DNA of 23,708 bases from SVTX01 sp045632305. Lineage in GTDB: Bacteria > Bacillota > Clostridia > Oscillospirales > CAG-272. Below the pieces are notes generated by a model. The model ran no database searches, was not told where the DNA came from, and saw only the letters and a program-made list of their open reading frames with translations. Below are positions 15,909 through 23,479 of the stretch, piece by piece (position 1 is the first letter of the stretch; every line of letters starts with the position of its first letter). The translations under genes were made by a program, and so were the position numbers. The stretch lies in the NCBI GenBank assembly GCA_045632305.1, contig JAZQWL010000009.1, forward strand, positions 1 through 23,708, read 5' to 3'.

Positions 15909-17207
15909 TTATTCGTACAATGCGGACGCCACAGTTTCAATTCTTACCATGAACGCCTCGCAAAGACGTACGCTGACCTTGGATGCCTTCCAGCCGACAG
16001 TTGCTCTCTGATTGAGAGGGTCGTCCGCGCCTGAAGAACCAAGCTGCTTTACGATATGCTCAAGGCCGCCGCCCTCGATGGACGTTGTACCGTACGCGTT
16101 ATCGCCAAAGACAAGTGTCGCATAAATATCCTCACCGTTTGCACCGCAGTTGCCGGATGTGATCACGTCACCCGCAGAGCATGTAATGCTAGAGGGCATA
16201 ATGCCGCTGACGTCATCGGAAATTATAAGATACTGCTCTGTATTAGTCATAACGTAAAATCTCTTCTCGTTGATGACAATGGATTTTCCCTTAAGAGAAT
16301 TTTCGGGAACGGGTACTGTGCTGTTAAAGTATATCATAGAGCCGTTCTGAACGTCCTGAGCTACGGTAATAGTGCCGCCGGGAACAAGATCGTCCGCGGA
16401 AAATACCTTTGCCTCTGTGCTCTCAATAAATCTTACGCCCTCGATCTTACCGATCTCACCCTCGTAAATGTTTTCGGGATTCGCATACTGATGGGGGAAC
16501 TTCCAGTTGGGATCGTTCATAAGATCGTATGCGCAATCGGGGTGAATGATAGCGATATAAGAACCGTTGATCTTCTCCGCGTTCTGATTCTTCAAAAATC
16601 TTACCGCGCGTCTGATCGCGGAAACAGTAAGATAGCAGTTATCTGCAGGATTTTCGTTATTACCCGAAAGAAGATGACGCGCGCTTACCTGACCGTCTGC
16701 GTACTGAACGTTAGTACCGCCGCAAACGACCTCACGTGTAATAGCGTCAAGAGTTCTGCCTGCCTGCGCGCCGAGAAGCTTTGTCGCCATACAAAGATTG
16801 TTATCGATCGCGCTCATGAGAAGGAAGTCACTGAATTCAACGTAACCGCCGTACTGCGCTACTGTTGCGTTAACGGTGTTCATATCGATTCTCTGACCTG
16901 TGGGTGTTACACCTTCAACGATTGACTGTGTAAGTGTGGGAAGCGGATTGTACTTGCGGAACTGGATCGTCTTACCCTGACCGCGGGGAATATTTACCTT
17001 CTGCGCGAATCTGTCGTAAACGAGCGCGGGCTCGGCGTTGTCGATAAGATAATCGGAATAATACGTCTTCATCTCATCGGAAAGACCTGTGCCCATCATA
17101 TACGCTGTCTTTGTACCGTCAACGTTGTTCATAACTCCTTCCGTTCCCATAACTGTTGTCCCTGCGCCAAACAAGGACAAATTAATTCTTGTGTCTGAAA
17201 TTTTCAT
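15909..17207 (-). CDS. Major capsid protein, N4-gp56 type
   Basis: 432 residues, GGAG before the ATG. The sequence follows the N4-gp56-like major capsid family: N-terminal arm, then PRGQGKTIQFRKYNPLPTLTQS (about 74-95), EGVTPTGQRIDMNTVNATVAQYGGYVEFSD and the central IAIIHPDCAYDLMNDPNWKFPHQYANPENIYEGEIGKIEGVRFIEST block. The C-terminus carries KASKVSVRLCEAFMVRIETVAS. It forms the icosahedral shell. Position after a scaffold-like gene and before a small structural gene is the usual morphogenesis order. No frameshift or truncation is visible, so the gene looks functional. Confidence 0.9.
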   Translation of the reverse strand: MKISDTRINLSLFGAGTTVMGTEGVMNNVDGTKTAYMMGTGLSDEMKTYYSDYLIDNAEPALVYDRFAQKVNIPRGQGKTIQFRKYNPLPTLTQSIVEGVTPTGQRIDMNTVNATVAQYGGYVEFSDFLLMSAIDNNLCMATKLLGAQAGRTLDAITREVVCGGTNVQYADGQVSARHLLSGNNENPADNCYLTVSAIRRAVRFLKNQNAEKINGSYIAIIHPDCAYDLMNDPNWKFPHQYANPENIYEGEIGKIEGVRFIESTEAKVFSADDLVPGGTITVAQDVQNGSMIYFNSTVPVPENSLKGKSIVINEKRFYVMTNTEQYLIISDDVSGIMPSSITCSAGDVITSGNCGANGEDIYATLVFGDNAYGTTSIEGGGLEHIVKQLGSSGADDPLNQRATVGWKASKVSVRLCEAFMVRIETVASALYE

Positions 17208-17222
17208 AATTTTAATCTCCTT

Positions 17223-17657
17223 TTATTTTAAATTGATGATAAGTCCGCCTGCGGCTTTTCTTGCCGCCTCGGCTCTCTCCTCTTTTGTCATTTTAGATAC
17301 GTCCCGTCTTTTTGCAGCATGCTGAACGGAAATTCCGTTCTCGTCGGGGCGCATTCGTCTTTTGGATATTCTGTTCAATATCTCCTTTGCGGCTCCGCGA
17401 CGGATCTCGTCCTCGCGTTTTTGGATTTCAAAATCCATGTTTTTTAAAAGCTCCTCTTGCTTTTCCATAGTCGCGCGATCAACCGCCGCCTTTATATCCG
17501 CATCGAAAAAGGACTTGTAAAGCCCTCCTATAAGGGTTTTGTACTCCTCTTCCGTCGGCTCAAACTCCTCTATGTGAAATACTTCTCCGTCCACCTCGAT
17601 GCAATCCTGCAAACCGTCCTCGTTACCGTTTTCGTAAACCGTGTCAAGCTCATTCAT
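17223..17657 (-). CDS. Scaffold-like protein upstream of the capsid gene
   Basis: 144 residues, GAGGAG seven bases before the ATG. The composition is low-complexity and charged: an acidic N-terminus (EVFHIEEFEPTEEEYKT), a long helical Lys/Glu/Arg centre (about 55-105) and a basic C-terminus (MTKEERAEAARKAAGG). Size, charge pattern and place directly before the major capsid gene fit a capsid assembly scaffolding protein. No sequence motif proves it. Its start overlaps the end of the Prp-like protease gene by eight bases, so the two are translationally coupled. Confidence 0.6.
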   Translation of the reverse strand: MNELDTVYENGNEDGLQDCIEVDGEVFHIEEFEPTEEEYKTLIGGLYKSFFDADIKAAVDRATMEKQEELLKNMDFEIQKREDEIRRGAAKEILNRISKRRMRPDENGISVQHAAKRRDVSKMTKEERAEAARKAAGGLIINLK

Positions 17658-18027
17658 AAGCTAACTCCTCCACATTAAAATTAAATATATTCAAATCTGA
17701 CAAGGCGCATAGCTTTGAATCCCACACCTTGTTTATGACCTTAATTTCGCCGGGATAAAGTTCGCTAAGCTGCAAAAGACCGATGCAAGCCATACGAAAC
17801 GCCTCCGATCCGAGACCGTCGCACTCAATATCGACGTCTCCCGACTTAATTTTAAAGATCTTGAATTTTGTTCCGAACGTATTCGCAAGATAACCGACAA
17901 GCGTGTAAAAAACCGCCGAGATCCCAGCGCACACGATAAACTGTCCCCGCATCTTCATAGATGAGTGTCCCTTCATAACAAGACCGATATTGCCGCTGTC
18001 AAGTCGCTTGAATTCAGCTAAGACCAT
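17650..18027 (-). CDS. Prp-type cysteine protease, probable prohead protease
   Basis: 125 residues, GGAGGT before the ATG. The motif GHSSMKMRGQFIVCAGISA (20-38) matches the Prp family active site (GHA..G.DIVCAxVSA). The catalytic pair is His21 and Cys33, with the same 12-residue spacing as His22/Cys34 in staphylococcal Prp; the usual Asp before Ile is Phe. The C-terminal half (DIECDG, AFRMACIGLLQLSELYPGEIKV) also fits. Host Prp trims the N-terminal extension of ribosomal protein L27 and, in Staphylococcus aureus, phage scaffold and capsid proteins. Lying between portal and scaffold, this copy probably processes the scaffold or capsid of the element (inference). Confidence 0.8.
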   Translation of the reverse strand: MVLAEFKRLDSGNIGLVMKGHSSMKMRGQFIVCAGISAVFYTLVGYLANTFGTKFKIFKIKSGDVDIECDGLGSEAFRMACIGLLQLSELYPGEIKVINKVWDSKLCALSDLNIFNFNVEELAYE

Positions 18028-18028
18028 A

Positions 18029-19579
18029 TCACACCTCCGACACCGAAGAAAGCTCTCCGCGAAGGCGACCTATACCGTCAAAATCCATAACTCCGAGCAT
18101 AAGCTTCGTCTTCTCGAGATTTTCGCGATCAAATGCTCCAAGCTCGTACAGCTTCAAAGCGAAATCGTTCATTTTTTCCTTTTCGCTCGGAGAACGTTTT
18201 CTTGTGTCTATCTCAATATCGAAGATGTGCGACTCACCGTCGGCATCACCGTTTATATTGGAGGACGAAAACGCCTCATAAACGTACTCTCCGTCATCGC
18301 CCATGATTCTGAAAACCCTCTCCTCATCATAAAACTGACGGATAAGCTCAAGCGTCATCTCCCAGATCTCAACGCAAGCGCGACAGGAATTCTCAATGCC
18401 GTCGCGGGAGAATTTATTACCCGCATTTTGAAGCATACCGATAGCAGACGCCGCGGTAACTCCGCTCGTCGTTCCACCGACCATAACGTCGCGGCAGCCC
18501 GTGATCTCCTTAAGCTCATCTATCTTGAGCTTCTTGAGGTCAATAACAGATCCGTCGATCGAACCGATATCGATTCTCTTGAGCTTCTCCTCGTCAATGT
18601 CGCCCTCGACTTCAACGATCCCCTTCGACATATCAACGAAATCCCCGATATTTACACCCAAGCTCTTTTTTGCCCAGAATCTTACCTTTGACGCCCAGTT
18701 TGAGTAATCCAAAAGATTCTTGTCAAGCTCCTCGATATACTTCTCGCACTGTCTTCCCACCGCCATTACGCCAAAGCCGCAAACGTCGTTATCGCAGGGA
18801 TACATGGAGTCGAACACAACGGGATATTTTCCGTGAGCATACCAACCGCCATGGCAATTTTCATCCTCCTCGGAGGAATAGATAACCGTGCTGCCCGCAA
18901 ATTTGCAATAGTGAACCACCTCGCGGCCGTCAGAATAGCTCTTATAGTACCAATCCACGATCGCGCACTTTTCCGATACGTCCGCGCTATCGCCGTAGAT
19001 TATGCGGACAAGCTCGCCATTCGCGGAGGAAAATTCCTCTGTGTCAAGCGCGGGATATTTACTCTTCGCCTTTTCAATATCCATAAGTGAGCTGATAAAA
19101 ACGCTTCCCGAGTCTTGAATGCTTGAAACTCCGCTCTCCCAGAAAATGTTTTCGATATTGATCTTTCTTATGTCAACGTCTCCAAGACCGTGATTTATGG
19201 AATTGTTCCAGAAAACCCCGTAGATCGCCGTTCCGTGACGTATCTTTTCCCAGGCGTTATCGGAATATATCTTATCAAATTTGCATCTGCTGTTGATAAC
19301 GGGAATGATTTTCGAGAGCATTCCTGCCTCTTTTGCGTCATTCTTCTCACGCGGCAGACAAATACAGACGGGCATATTGTCGATCACGTCCGCATGCTTA
19401 TTAATAACACTGTTAAAAAGCCAGGCGGACGACTCGTCGCTTCCCACCGAGTATTTTTTGCTCCAGATAAGACGCTCCTCGTTTATTCGTCTCATTGTAG
19501 AGGCCTTGTCCTCTGCGTACCTTTTTAAAGTCTCGATACCAAGAAGAATATCGGGACGTGTATTTTTCTTTTTATTCAT
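18029..19579 (-). CDS. Phage portal protein
   Basis: 516 residues from ATG 19579, which has GAGGA at the right distance. An ATG at 19603 overlaps the terminase stop (ATGA) but has no ribosome site. Portal-like features are the N-terminal helix rich in charged residues (LKRYAEDKASTMRRINEERLIW), WLFNSVINKHADVIDNMP (61-78), the wing region with Trp/Tyr-rich strands, and the C-terminal AASAIGMLQNAGNKFSRDGIENSCRACVEIWEMTLELIRQFYD helix block. It should form the dodecameric ring through which terminase packs DNA. Exact subtype is uncertain; a P22-like family is suggested by the partner N4-gp56 capsid type. Confidence 0.82.
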   Translation of the reverse strand: MNKKKNTRPDILLGIETLKRYAEDKASTMRRINEERLIWSKKYSVGSDESSAWLFNSVINKHADVIDNMPVCICLPREKNDAKEAGMLSKIIPVINSRCKFDKIYSDNAWEKIRHGTAIYGVFWNNSINHGLGDVDIRKINIENIFWESGVSSIQDSGSVFISSLMDIEKAKSKYPALDTEEFSSANGELVRIIYGDSADVSEKCAIVDWYYKSYSDGREVVHYCKFAGSTVIYSSEEDENCHGGWYAHGKYPVVFDSMYPCDNDVCGFGVMAVGRQCEKYIEELDKNLLDYSNWASKVRFWAKKSLGVNIGDFVDMSKGIVEVEGDIDEEKLKRIDIGSIDGSVIDLKKLKIDELKEITGCRDVMVGGTTSGVTAASAIGMLQNAGNKFSRDGIENSCRACVEIWEMTLELIRQFYDEERVFRIMGDDGEYVYEAFSSSNINGDADGESHIFDIEIDTRKRSPSEKEKMNDFALKLYELGAFDRENLEKTKLMLGVMDFDGIGRLRGELSSVSEV

Positions 19580-19599
19580 AGTTAATTCCTCGTAAAATA

Positions 19600-21117
19600 T
19601 CATTCTATTTGCATATAACGCCGCCTTAGATCCACGCTCTGCTGAGTCGCGGTATCCTTTTCAACTCTTACGGCGTTTCGCTTCGGCATACGGATTGGAT
19701 GCTCCATGCAGATATATCTGAGCTCGTCGTAAATGTGATCCTCCCCCGCAGTATTTACGTCCTCCACGTCGGTAGTATCGTAAACTAAGGACGGAAACGT
19801 ACGGATAAAATTTTTGCAGGTGGAGAAAACGTAAAGCTGAGGTCTGCCCTCATCGTCAAACGCCAGACGGTTGTGTATCTGTTGCTTGCCCGCGATTCTC
19901 GAATTGTCACCTCGATCAAAATAAACGCACTGCTTTTCCATGATCTCGCCGATGCTCTCTCCCCCGTTTTTCTGAAAAATCGCGGGATCGGCGACTCCGT
20001 AAATGCTCTTTTTTGCGAGGTTTATATCCTCGCTTTCAATACGTCTTATCTCCCGCGCGATCCTCTCGGCATTCCACCTCACACCCTCGTTCGGGGTCTT
20101 GGTACAGCCGTAAAGCTCGCGTATACGGTACATTTTTCCGTCCGTATCAATAGCATACCATCCAACCGAAAACGGCTTTGAATAACCCCAGTCGAAGCTG
20201 CGGTACACCTTCCAGTGAGAGGGTATCTTAAAGGGGCGTATAACGTGTGTGGAAATGCCGTCATCATAGCCGTCAATATTATCCCGCCACTCACAGAACA
20301 CCTGCCCCGAAAAGGAATTCCAATCGCCATACAGAAGCGCGGCGCGGTCCTTCTCGGAGAGAGATGCCAATCGCGTAAGATATTCAGGATTATTCGAAAG
20401 CAAAATTTTGTTATCGAAAACCGTGGAGGGCACGAATATTCTTGATTTTCTTCTTATTTCCTCGTGTCCGTCGGGAAATAAAATTTTCACGTCCTCAAAG
20501 ATCGTAGTCATAGGTGGCGCGGGGGTAATGAATCTCTCCTTGACCCACACGTGTCCTATACCGCCGGGATTTGCCTGTGCCCTCATATAGCATCGCGTTC
20601 CCGCTCCGTTCGGTCGATTTCTCGAAAACAAATAGCTGTATTCATCAAAAGTAAATTGTGTAAGCTCGTCAAAGTCAATAAAATCGTAGTTTTTTCCTTG
20701 ATAATTATACTTGTCCGAGCTATGCGCCATAGAACCGAAATAAATTTTCGCACCCGACGGAAACGTCCACATGTGCTTGCTTGAATTGTAGACCGCGCCG
20801 GGATTTGCCGGAAGATAAAGCTGATGTGAACGATCTATAAGCTCGAAAAGCTGCGGATAGGTTTTTCTTAAAATAAGCCCTCTGTAATGCGGAATATGTA
20901 CCTGACGGAGCGCCTCGACCAAAGCGCAATCACTCTTGCCGCCACCCGCCGCGCCTCCGTAAAGCCCCTCGTCCTCAAGCCGTGACATAAATAACCTTTG
21001 CTTCTCCTGAGGCCTCCAGAGATAACGGCTTTCCGTATTTGCTGTAAGTATTTTCTTTTTAGGGATAATAAGACGCCCTCCGCTCAATACTCCGCGATCA
21101 CTCTTCACTGTATTCAT
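19600..21117 (-). CDS. Terminase large subunit
   Basis: 505 residues. The N-terminal ATPase has Walker A GGAAGGGKS (54-62) and Walker B YDFIDFDEL (144-152). The C-terminal RNase H-like nuclease has its acidic residues in SFDWG (Asp309), GVADPAI (Asp377) and EDHIYDELRY (Asp460). The enzyme cleaves concatemers and drives DNA into the prohead through the portal. All key residues are present, so it looks active. The ribosome site is weak (GAGGCGG far upstream), and the start lies inside the end of the small-subunit gene (20-base overlap), so coupling is likely. Confidence 0.95.
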   Translation of the reverse strand: MNTVKSDRGVLSGGRLIIPKKKILTANTESRYLWRPQEKQRLFMSRLEDEGLYGGAAGGGKSDCALVEALRQVHIPHYRGLILRKTYPQLFELIDRSHQLYLPANPGAVYNSSKHMWTFPSGAKIYFGSMAHSSDKYNYQGKNYDFIDFDELTQFTFDEYSYLFSRNRPNGAGTRCYMRAQANPGGIGHVWVKERFITPAPPMTTIFEDVKILFPDGHEEIRRKSRIFVPSTVFDNKILLSNNPEYLTRLASLSEKDRAALLYGDWNSFSGQVFCEWRDNIDGYDDGISTHVIRPFKIPSHWKVYRSFDWGYSKPFSVGWYAIDTDGKMYRIRELYGCTKTPNEGVRWNAERIAREIRRIESEDINLAKKSIYGVADPAIFQKNGGESIGEIMEKQCVYFDRGDNSRIAGKQQIHNRLAFDDEGRPQLYVFSTCKNFIRTFPSLVYDTTDVEDVNTAGEDHIYDELRYICMEHPIRMPKRNAVRVEKDTATQQSVDLRRRYMQIE

Positions 21118-21592
21118 CTATACTGTCCGCCTCGGGAATTTCTATTCCCTGCGCCTGCTCAACCGCAGTCGTGTCGGGCTTATCGCACCACCTTGACGGT
21201 TGTCTGTTCTTGAGCCAGAACGACATGGCTCGCACGTCCGCGGGAACGTAATTATCGTCCTCTCCCGTCGCAAGCTCCTCGTACTCACGTATCTTTTTAC
21301 CCGTATCGGGATCGTAATCGACACGCTTCAACTTGTAGGTCTTGCTGAGCTTGACGTTGTAGCCCGTCGCCTTTTTGTAAAGCGCCTCAATGACCGCAAA
21401 ATCCGAACCGAATCTTCCGAGCTTGAGCGCGCTTGAAAATTCCTCGTGCTCATCCTTCCACCTTCTGAAGGTCTTATAGGAGATACCCGACATATTGGCA
21501 ATTTCGGAATCGGTGTATCCCTCCTCGGCGCACCTTCTTAAATATTCCTCGCCGTATTCCTCCATAAAGGCGTCATATTTGCTTTTCCTCAT
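21098..21592 (-). CDS. Terminase small subunit
   Basis: 164 residues from ATG 21592 (MRKSKYDAF), preceded by GGTGGGG. An ATG nine codons earlier (21619) is possible but has no site. The N-terminal helix-turn-helix (CAEEGYTDSEIANMSGISYKTFRRWKDEH, about 21-49) is the DNA-recognition domain of small terminases. The middle helices (SDFAVIEALYKKATGY) belong to oligomerisation. ADVRAMSFWLKNRQPSRW near the C-terminus is a typical small-terminase motif. It recognises the packaging site and loads the large subunit encoded directly downstream. Confidence 0.88.
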   Translation of the reverse strand: MRKSKYDAFMEEYGEEYLRRCAEEGYTDSEIANMSGISYKTFRRWKDEHEEFSSALKLGRFGSDFAVIEALYKKATGYNVKLSKTYKLKRVDYDPDTGKKIREYEELATGEDDNYVPADVRAMSFWLKNRQPSRWCDKPDTTAVEQAQGIEIPEADSIDEYSEE

Positions 21593-21869
21593 TAGCCCCA
21601 CCGCTGTCAGTATCGCCATGGCAGTCAGTCGCTTGTGCGGAGACGAAGTAATTTGAATCGTCCATGCGGAACTTCAAGGTATACTTGCCAAGAGCCGCCG
21701 AAAGCTCACTCTTTTGAATTTTGGTCTCGCCATTTTTGCAAAGCAGAAAAAACAGCACAGTCTTTATAAGGGTGTTGACCTCCTCAAGGCCCTCGCACTT
21801 TTCTCTGTAATGCTTTATAAGTCTGTTTCTTTCCTCAATAATATCAGAAAGCCGTTCCTTGTTAGCCAT
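21573..21869 (-). CDS. Small coiled-coil phage protein, unknown function
   Basis: 98 residues, AAAGGAAG seven bases before the ATG. Residues 1-45 form a charged helix (NKERLSDIIEERNRLIKHYREK). The middle is hydrophobic and helical (VNTLIKTVLFFLLCKNG), then a strand-rich part (KYTLKFRMDDSNYFVSAQAT) and an acidic Gly/Asn-rich tail. Not recognised. It overlaps the small terminase gene at its end and the Cys-rich gene at its start (eight bases), so it belongs to the packaging operon. Confidence 0.6.
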   Translation of the reverse strand: MANKERLSDIIEERNRLIKHYREKCEGLEEVNTLIKTVLFFLLCKNGETKIQKSELSAALGKYTLKFRMDDSNYFVSAQATDCHGDTDSGGANEEKQI

Positions 21870-22068
21870 TGTTGTACTTCCTTTCGTAAAAATTATCCAT
21901 CGCCTTTTTAAAAAGGCATTCCTTCCAGTTATCGGGATGAGCGCAATAGCCGTATATCACGTCCCTCTTCGCGCGCCTGTCGGGAAAATTGAAGCTTGCG
22001 CATTCGCAAGTTATCTGTCTGTCTTTACCAAGTTCCTTAATATATGGGCATACTCCTCTGAATGCCAT
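21862..22068 (-). CDS. Cys-rich small protein, first gene of the phage-type operon
   Basis: 68 residues, AAAGGAG nine bases before the ATG. Cys7, Cys21, Cys23, Cys42 and Cys51, with His44, suggest a bound metal (VCPYIKEL, TCECASFNF, YGYCAHPDNWKECLF). The C-terminal KKAMDNFYERKY helix is basic. Similar short Cys-rich proteins are common beside terminase genes of Firmicute phages, but no role is known to me. As the first gene after the regulated promoter it could be an early or regulatory factor. Confidence 0.62.
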   Translation of the reverse strand: MAFRGVCPYIKELGKDRQITCECASFNFPDRRAKRDVIYGYCAHPDNWKECLFKKAMDNFYERKYNNG

Positions 22069-22211
22069 TTTAAAAAGCTCCTTTCTATGCTTTTACTTTC
22101 TTTTTGCCCATTTGGGCATCTATATCAATCGTTAAGTTTACTTAACTACAACGCCAAAAAAATATACCGGTCTACTTTTCCGGAATTTGCTAAGTCCCCT
22201 CAACTGCATCA
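22069..22211 (-). promoter_or_regulatory. Leader of the phage-type operon with several inverted repeats
   Basis: About 140 transcribed non-coding bases. They hold TGCCCA-TT-TGGGCA (22105-22118), GTTAAG-TTTA-CTTAAC (22131-22146) and CCGG...CCGG (near 22168-22183). The GTTAAG repeat resembles a second site at 22251-22266 and is an operator candidate; the first could be a small RNA hairpin ahead of the ribosome site. Confidence 0.5.
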
Positions 22212-22240
22212 ATTATAGCACAAATGTTCCATATTGTCAA
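22212..22240 (-). promoter_or_regulatory. Promoter of the phage-type operon with SOS-box-like spacer
   Basis: TTGACA (22240-22235), 17-base spacer, TATAAT (22217-22212), a perfect minus-strand promoter. Within the spacer lies GAACATTTGTGC (22229-22218), one base away from the GAAC-N4-GTTC box of Gram-positive LexA proteins. A protein bound there would block RNA polymerase. Confidence 0.85.
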
Positions 22241-22249
22241 CAAACAAGT

Positions 22250-22266
22250 AAAGTTTTCTAAACTTT
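22250..22266. promoter_or_regulatory. Candidate operator between the divergent promoters
   Basis: AAAGTTT-TCT-AAACTTT is a perfect inverted repeat between the two -35 boxes. It matches the leader repeat at 22135-22150 in 12 of 16 positions (AAGTTTWCTWAACT core), suggesting two sites for one regulator. Confidence 0.5.
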
Positions 22267-22280
22267 TTTGTTTTCCCTTA

Positions 22281-22309
22281 TTGACAAAAGGTTTTTCGTG
22301 TGTTAAAAT
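22281..22309 (+). promoter_or_regulatory. Promoter of the repressor gene
   Basis: TTGACA (22281-22286), 17-base spacer, TAAAAT (22304-22309), plus strand, 72 bases before the repressor ATG. Confidence 0.85.
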
Positions 22310-22315
22310 ATATTT

Positions 22316-22333
22316 ACAGAACAAAAGTTCTGT
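22316..22333. promoter_or_regulatory. SOS-type operator over the repressor transcription start
   Basis: ACAGAAC-AAAA-GTTCTGT is a perfect 7-bp inverted repeat seven bases after the -10 box. Its core GAACAAAAGTTC fits the GAAC-N4-GTTC consensus bound by Bacillus-type LexA. It is either a host LexA site or the autoregulatory operator of the element's own repressor. Confidence 0.72.
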
Positions 22334-22380
22334 GTACAAATTGTAAACACACCCCAAATTTATCAAAATGAGGAGTTGCC

Positions 22381-22998
22381 ATGAACAGCAATAACGCATT
22401 CGCTAAACGCCTGAGACAGACCGTTAAAGAAAATGAAATCACTTTCGCTGAGCTTTCCCGCATCAGCGGAATATCTAAGGCGCGCATAAGCCAATATATT
22501 CACGGCGTCTATATGCCGAATTCCGCCGCTATTTCTTCCCTTGCATCCGCTCTCGGTGTTGATCCCGATTATCTTCTTTGCAACAGTAACACGCGACGTG
22601 CAAGCGCCGGTGGATCTCGCACCTTGAAAATTTTAGGCGAGGTGCGTTGCGGAGATCCTGCCTTCGCCGAGGAGATCTACATGGGCGAGATCTCAGTTTC
22701 TCACAATATAAACGCAGATTTTTGTCTTATCGCCCGTGGTGACAGTATGATCGACGCCCGCATTTACGAGGGAGACTACGTCTATGTAAAAAAATGCGAC
22801 ATGGTTGAGAACGGTAAGATCGGCGTATGTATTATCGACGGCGAAGCGACACTCAAAAGAATTTATTATTATCCCGAGGAAGAAAAGCTCATTCTTATCC
22901 CCGAAAACAAGGCGTACGCGCCGATTAGCTTTGTGGGTCACGAGCTTATGAACGTACGTATTTTAGGTCAGGCGGTTGCCTTCACTTCATTTTTATAA
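22381..22998 (+). CDS. LexA/CI-type self-cleaving repressor (XRE HTH plus S24 peptidase)
   Basis: 205 residues, GAGGAG five bases before the ATG. The N-terminal XRE helix-turn-helix (about 8-65, ITFAELSRISGISKARISQYI) is followed by a linker and an S24 domain. The probable cleavage bond is Cys90-Gly91 in GEVRCGDP. Catalytic Ser122 lies in GDSM and Lys159 in TLKRIYY. On RecA activation such proteins cut themselves and release phage promoters. A Cys-Gly scissile bond occurs in UmuD, while LexA and lambda CI use Ala-Gly. The gene is divergent from the packaging operon and shares an operator region with it, so it is the likely lysogeny-type switch. Confidence 0.92.
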   Translation: MNSNNAFAKRLRQTVKENEITFAELSRISGISKARISQYIHGVYMPNSAAISSLASALGVDPDYLLCNSNTRRASAGGSRTLKILGEVRCGDPAFAEEIYMGEISVSHNINADFCLIARGDSMIDARIYEGDYVYVKKCDMVENGKIGVCIIDGEATLKRIYYYPEEEKLILIPENKAYAPISFVGHELMNVRILGQAVAFTSFL

Positions 22999-23004
22999 AG
23001 AATC

Positions 23005-23036
23005 AGCGAATGAAAGCATATTTCATTCGCTTTTTT
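23005..23036 (+). terminator. Terminator after the repressor gene
   Basis: AGCGAATGAAA-GCATA-TTTCATTCGCT followed by TTTTT, seven bases after the repressor stop. The last Ts overlap the stop of the convergent small gene. Confidence 0.88.
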
Positions 23037-23241
23037 ACATGTAAAGAAGATCGCAGATAATATCGTCTATATGTAACGGAGATACGTCACCCGCATCAAA
23101 ATATTCCTTGATCTTAAAAAGCAGCTCCTTGTTTGAGCTGATCGAAGCGAAATATCTGAACAAATTTCCGTCCCCGTCCAGAATCCTTACGCTCCACATA
23201 TCTCCCACGCCCTTCTCTACGCTCATTTTATAGCCGTACAT
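23035..23241 (-). CDS. Small conserved protein, DUF6514-like
   Basis: 68 residues from ATG 23241, chosen because AAAGGA sits nine bases before it; an ATG three codons earlier is too close to that site. The pattern MYGYKMSVEK...WSVRIL...ASISSNKELLFKIKEYFDAGDVSPLHIDDIICDLL resembles the short DUF6514 proteins of Clostridia, which end in a helix after an SP.HL.D/YDIIEDFL motif. No function is known for that family. A TGG-TATAAT minus-strand -10 lies at 23279-23271, without a good -35. It is probably a host chromosomal gene at the edge of the phage element. Confidence 0.62.
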   Translation of the reverse strand: MYGYKMSVEKGVGDMWSVRILDGDGNLFRYFASISSNKELLFKIKEYFDAGDVSPLHIDDIICDLLYM

Positions 23242-23479
23242 AATGTCCATCCTTTCGTGTCAGTAATGATATTATACCATAAATATTTTAAACCGTTTTC
23301 GCGTAAAATAACGAAAAAAACCGCATTTTGGTAATTTTGAAGCATAAGGCAAGTAAGATTTTTCCCCATACATTAAAATATTTATTGAATTCCACCAAAT
23401 TGATTATACTACGTGTCGTATAAATATTATGTCGTATTGCGCGAAAAAACCAAATTCTCCGATATTGCGGTAAATTCGT

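Larger units (their letters stand above)
15105..23036. mobile_element. Compact prophage-derived element: packaging and capsid module plus repressor
   Basis: Ten minus-strand genes (terminase, portal, protease, scaffold, capsid and accessory genes) are bounded by one operator-bearing promoter and one terminator, with a divergent LexA/CI-type repressor. All packaging enzymes keep their catalytic residues. No tail, neck, integrase, replication or endolysin gene is found inside the window. The limits given are those of the transcription units; no attachment repeats were identified by eye, and the element may extend to the right of the window. Confidence 0.75.

Noticed and set aside
16056..16925. 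289-codon plus-strand ORF opposite the capsid gene
   Set aside because: Shadow of the major capsid coding frame; no ribosome site and a composition unlike real proteins.
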